Position numbers and translations under genes: made by a program
Shown here: one piece after another, positions 17,914-20,944 of the stretch
Position numbering within the stretch: the stretch's first letter is position 1
Layout: each line of letters begins with the position of its first letter
Notes under the pieces: generated by a model
Database searches by the model: none
What the model was told of the DNA's origin: nothing
The model's input: the letters and a program-made list of their open reading frames with translations, nothing else
Assembly (NCBI GenBank): GCA_003427395.1
Contig: BFEA01000046.1
Location: 1,455,806-1,476,749, forward strand
Source: Chara braunii
Taxonomy: Eukaryota > Streptophyta > Charophyceae > Charales > Characeae
DNA length: 20,944 nucleotides
Direction of reading: 5' to 3'

Positions 17914-18627
17914 TTAATCGAACCACAGTACTTGAAACAATTTAAAAACATCATCTACGTAGGATGGAGCGGCCGCCGCCTCCCGACTAACTATGGCGTC
18001 CCAGACTTTCGCATCTACCACTAGTCGGTCATACTTACCTATTCTCAGGATGGCGAGAATTTCCCAGGCTTTATCGTCGTAGAAGGGCCCGTATTTTAAC
18101 GAGGTCTTATAGAATTCCTCAGTCAGCCAGGCACACTCTATGTGCACTTCTTTCATGGAGTCCGCCACTTCTAAGATGTGTTAAAACCCCCCAAACCACT
18201 CGACCACAAACTAAGGCACCCAAGCTGTTGTTGGCAGGTCAGGAGTATTGAGTTCCTTCCATCCCCCCATCACAACTTTACTACTGACTTTGTCCCATCC
18301 TTCGTTGGCGAACCTCTCGCCCTCCTTTCGGGTTCGTGCCTCCGCATTCCCTAGAAGCCACATCGGATCCTGTCTCGTTGCTATCATAGTGCAGAATAGG
18401 CGTCATCCATCTTCGGAGAGAACAACTGTTCCGACCGATTTCACTCTGCCTTCCGCTATCTCATCCCAACCTTCCTCTGCCCTTATTGGGTTCCAAATAC
18501 GCTCTACCCATACGTATGATAGTCCCGGGGCAACTTCAAATCTGACCCAGTCGCATGTGGTCCCTCTCCATTCATTTTCTACTGGTATAGGCATTTTTAT
18601 TCCCCTATGAGTTGCACTGGTTCCCAT
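17914..18627 (-). pseudogene. Trp-rich family protein C, two in-frame stops
   Basis: ATG 18627 (or 18594) to TAA 17914-17916, 237 codons in one frame, with TGA 18403-18405 as Trp. TAG 18211-18213 and TAA 18181-18183 break it. Order: MPIPVENEWRGTTCDWVRF (B: VDVKDGVSAVLPEDG), SYVWVERIWNPI (B: FLWIKTVWTNV), TVVLSEDG-TGA, FCTMIA, then WVP-TAG-FVVEWFG (B: CVPPPFLVDAVFG), SMKEVHIECA (B: SMTILGLYQCA) and EFYKTSLKYGPF with the helix AWEILAIL (B: DFFRLSVEMGPF, AEELAEML). Homology in one frame across the TGA and both stops shows a once-intact gene. Confidence 0.6.
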
Positions 18628-18727
18628 CCCTTGAAAGTGCAGTCCATCAACAATTCCTCTCTAGTCATTTTTTTATCGTCCTGCACAATGCCATGCCACT
18701 CCGTCCCCCTAAAGTAAGTCCTCTACC

Positions 18728-19540
18728 TTAGAAGTCTCAATCCTCTATCTCATCCCCTTCGTCCTCGTCACTGAAGTCATCCTCTTCGTTATAGAACAAT
18801 TCCTTCACACCTTCTAGGAATGTCTCCCCTACTGCCACATTCCTGTAGACTATCCCCCAATGCACAGAGCTAGGGACGAAAACATTGTCTATGCTAAGGC
18901 AGTCTAGCATTTCGGCCAGCTCCTCCGCCCGATTCCCTTCAAACGGCCCCATTTCTACTGACAACCGGAAAAAGTCCCGCCTGGCGCATTGGTATAGTCC
19001 GAGGATCGTCATGGACCGGCATATCCATACTAGCCTGCTCCGGGTTCCGAATACCGCATCCACCAGAAAGGGAGGTGGCACACATCGCATGTTCCGGACG
19101 GGTCGCCTCACGCTTCCTCTATCCCCGAGTTCCACTCGTACATCTACCCTTTCCATTTTCATTTCCGCCCACTGACATGCGTCCCATACAACCTCCTTTT
19201 CTGCCTTCTTAAACAATTCGTCTGGCGTAGTCCCTAACACCAACTCTATGACCATAGCGTTCTCCCTCTCTTGTGACAAGTAGACCCACCCCCGGGCTTC
19301 AACTGTCCCTCGAAACTCCAAATCCATTAAACTCGGCGACAACCTTATCAAACTGACATTAGTCCATACCGTTTTTATCCAAAGGAATGCGTCCTCCTCT
19401 TCCAACATTACGGTTTGATATGCCGGCTCAAAATCCGTCCACGTCCCATCTTCCGGGAGGACGGCCGATACCCCATCCTTTACATCTACCGGCATTTCCG
19501 GACCGCTGGTATAGATCGGGTATGACAACCACCGCACCAT
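18728..19540 (-). CDS. Trp-rich family protein B, intact and full length
   Basis: Function unknown. ATG 19540 to TAA 18728-18730, 270 residues; TGA 18737-18739 near the end is read as Trp (267 residues if it is a stop). It is the longest and cleanest frame in the window. Modules: N-terminus with WLSYPIY, DGVSAVLPEDGTW (about 26-38), strands with AFLWIKTVWTNV (51-62) and ARGWVYL, a helix TPDELFKKAEKEVVW (around 100-115), a basic strand ERVDVRVEL, the RCVPPPFLVD motif, SMTILGLYQCA, then DFFRLSVEMGPF with the helix AEELAEMLDCL, FVPSSVHW, and a strongly acidic tail (EEDDFSDEDEGDE). It is Trp-rich (about ten). An in-frame TAG lies 21 bp upstream of the ATG. No signal peptide or membrane span is seen. 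Confidence 0.75.
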
Positions 19541-19613
19541 CTTGTTTTCAGCACCCGACCCCTATTTCCATAAGAGAGTACCAACGACCCTTGTGGTCAG
19601 GTCAACCCACGTC

Positions 19614-20159
19614 CTAGATAAGAATTATTTCAGACTCTTCATCAAGGTCTCCTTAATTTACCTCCCCATTCCTAAGTCCCTCCTTCCCATAAGTATCCTC
19701 GGTCAACCATTCACTACCCACCATTCTTTCCCTTGGTTCCATTCCAGCTGACGTTTATCCTTCTTTTTCCCAATCATCTCTCACTCGTGTAGATTTAGAT
19801 AAGGAGGTAAGAATAGACTTATAATTATACCCGTCTAACAGTCCAAGCTCATTCAACCATTACAGAGGGGGAATACATAATAAAAAAACAAATTCAGACA
19901 ATCTCACATACGGGTCGGTCATCTCCTCACCGGCCTATCCCAATATGGTCTCTCCGCTGGTATATCGGCATAGTTTTATCCCATACCTCAAGCGCAACTC
20001 AACCGTCGCGAGCGAGGTACCCAGGCTCTGGCACAGGGCGTTACCCCTCTCCATTCGCCCAAAATACCCCATCCCATTTTGCCGCTCTTGCATACCCTCG
20101 TTGGTACTGGGAATCACCCCGCGCACCCCGTTAGGAGCAACAGTCAGTCATCCGGGCAT
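19614..20159 (-). pseudogene. Trp-rich family protein A, several in-frame stops
   Basis: ATG 20159, in a frame open from 20183 with TGA 20148-20150 as Trp. The start has LTVAPNGVRGVIP (B: VDVKDGVSAVLP) and LGTSLATVELRLRYGIKL (D: LGRNNAFMMVECR). The frame is then broken by TAG 19935, TAA 19860, TAA 19755, TAA 19653 and TAG 19614, but family-like segments go on in it (PYVRLSEFVFLLCI against B WVYLSQ; WLNELGLL against helix residues). It is the most decayed of the minus-strand array and lies immediately before B. Confidence 0.45.
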
Positions 20160-20183
20160 TCACTTCCATCGGTCCGACAAGAA

Positions 20184-20340
20184 TTAGTCTTTTCCAAACC
20201 ATGCTACGAGAAACTACTAATCATCTTTGAGGTCCCCTCCTTGCCCCGCATGCAGTGGTACTCCCCCGCTAGTCAACAGACTAAGCCCCGCCTAAGAAAA
20301 CGTTTCGCACCCTGCCCGGGCCACAAATGGTTAACAACCA
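20184..20340. other. Spacer before the palindromic array
   Basis: Short, mixed-composition spacer between gene A and the 136-bp repeats. Plus open frames crossing it have no motif. Confidence 0.5.
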
Positions 20341-20530
20341 CCTGAAATTTCAGAAAGAAAGATTCTCAAGTGGTCTGAAACCGCTGAAATGGCCTGAAGG
20401 CACTTCAAGTCATTTCAGAAGTTTCGGGTGGTTCGGAGGACAAGTTTTATGTTTTTTTTTTTTTTTCCCCTGCCTGTTTTTTCAGCCACTTCAGGTCATT
20501 TCATAAATTTCAGGTGGTGACCTAAAACCG
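20341..20530. repeat. Degenerate leading part of the CTGAAA/TTTCAG array
   Basis: Several short inverted words (CTGAAACCGCTGAA, TTCAGGTCATTTCA) in diverged form, interrupted by a T run of about 14 at 20452-20466. It looks like an eroded first unit or two of the array that follows. Confidence 0.75.
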
Positions 20531-20944
20531 CTGAAGTGGCTGAAGCTTCTGTAGGGGGTTTCTGGTAACCCCATCGAACCATTTGGATGGGGGTACCTGA
20601 AACCCCTTTCAGAAGCTTCAGCCACTTCAGGTCATTTCAGAAATTTCAGGTGGGGAGCTGAAACCGCTGAAGTGGCAGAAACTTCTGAAAGGGGTTTCGA
20701 GTACCCCCATCCAACCATTTGGAGAGGGGTACCTGAAACCCCTTTCAGAAGCTTCAGACACTTTAGGTCATTTCAGGAATTTTAGGTCGGGATCTGAAAC
20801 CGCTGAAGTGGTTGAAACTTCTGAAAGGGGTTTCAGGTACCCCCATCCAATTTGGATGGGGGTACCTGAAACCCCTTTCAGAAGCTTCAACCACTTCAGG
20901 TCATTTAAGGAATTTCAGGTGGGGACCTGAAACCGCTGAAGTGG
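20531..20944. repeat. 136-bp tandem array, each unit with a palindrome of about 100 nt
   Basis: Units start at 20531, 20667, 20803 and 20936, so periods are 136, 136 and 133. Each unit is one long palindrome plus a 36-bp linker. In unit three the arms are 48 nt (20803-20850 and 20852-20899) around a single central base at 20851, with one mismatch in the arms. Units one and two have a few more mismatches and a 4-nt centre (CCAT) between CCAA and TTGG. Each arm includes GGTACC-type and CTTCTGAAAGG words. The array runs off the window, so its full size is unknown. Confidence 0.95.

Noticed and set aside
6787-20183. Bacterial DNA with a code-4 genome (for example mycoplasma-like)
   Set aside because: Coding density is far too low, no bacterial gene is recognisable, and microsatellites, a satellite and long palindromic arrays are not typical of such genomes.
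9214-20183. Repeat-induced point mutation as the source of all stops
   Set aside because: The dominant in-frame stop is TGA at Trp columns; CpA-directed mutation of TGG gives TAG, and TAA/TAG are scarce in the intact copies.

Overview
The window looks like non-bacterial, repeat-rich DNA with low coding density. It has simple-sequence runs (GATA, ATT/TAA, GA), two satellite-like arrays, large near-perfect palindromes and many decayed gene copies. I recognise no housekeeping gene, rRNA, tRNA, transposase or standard organelle gene. The organism cannot be named from this window.

The main result is a repeated protein family that is only readable if TGA encodes tryptophan. Paralogues on the plus strand (called P0 to P5 here) line up with TGA in one copy exactly where another copy has TGG, in both directions and at four separate columns. 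TAA and TAG still behave as stops in the intact members. This fits translation table 4, so the DNA could be a large, repeat-laden mitochondrial genome (a fungus or other protist is my guess). A nuclear genome with UGA reassigned is the alternative.

Layout. 1-3700: GC-richer DNA with a duplicated segment, an arginine-rich open frame, and a probable 182-codon gene that needs TGA=Trp. 3700-6700: mostly unassigned, with weak decayed family fragments and a 184-bp tandem duplication. 6787-12090: a plus-strand array of the family, with full-length P0, frameshifted P1, P2 to P5 in tandem with overlapping ends, then three short copies (Q1 to Q3) that keep only the N-terminal module. 12090-16300: AT-rich simple repeats, a small minisatellite, palindromic ATT tracts, and a 13-unit satellite of about 60 bp with a 180-bp higher-order period. 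16320-20180: a minus-strand array of four full-length family members (A to D in order of transcription), of which only B is intact. 20340 to the end: a 136-bp tandem array in which each unit contains a palindrome of about 100 nt; it runs off the window.

The genes do not form a recognisable pathway. They look like one fast-diverging, Trp-rich family expanding and decaying by local duplication. Its function is unknown.
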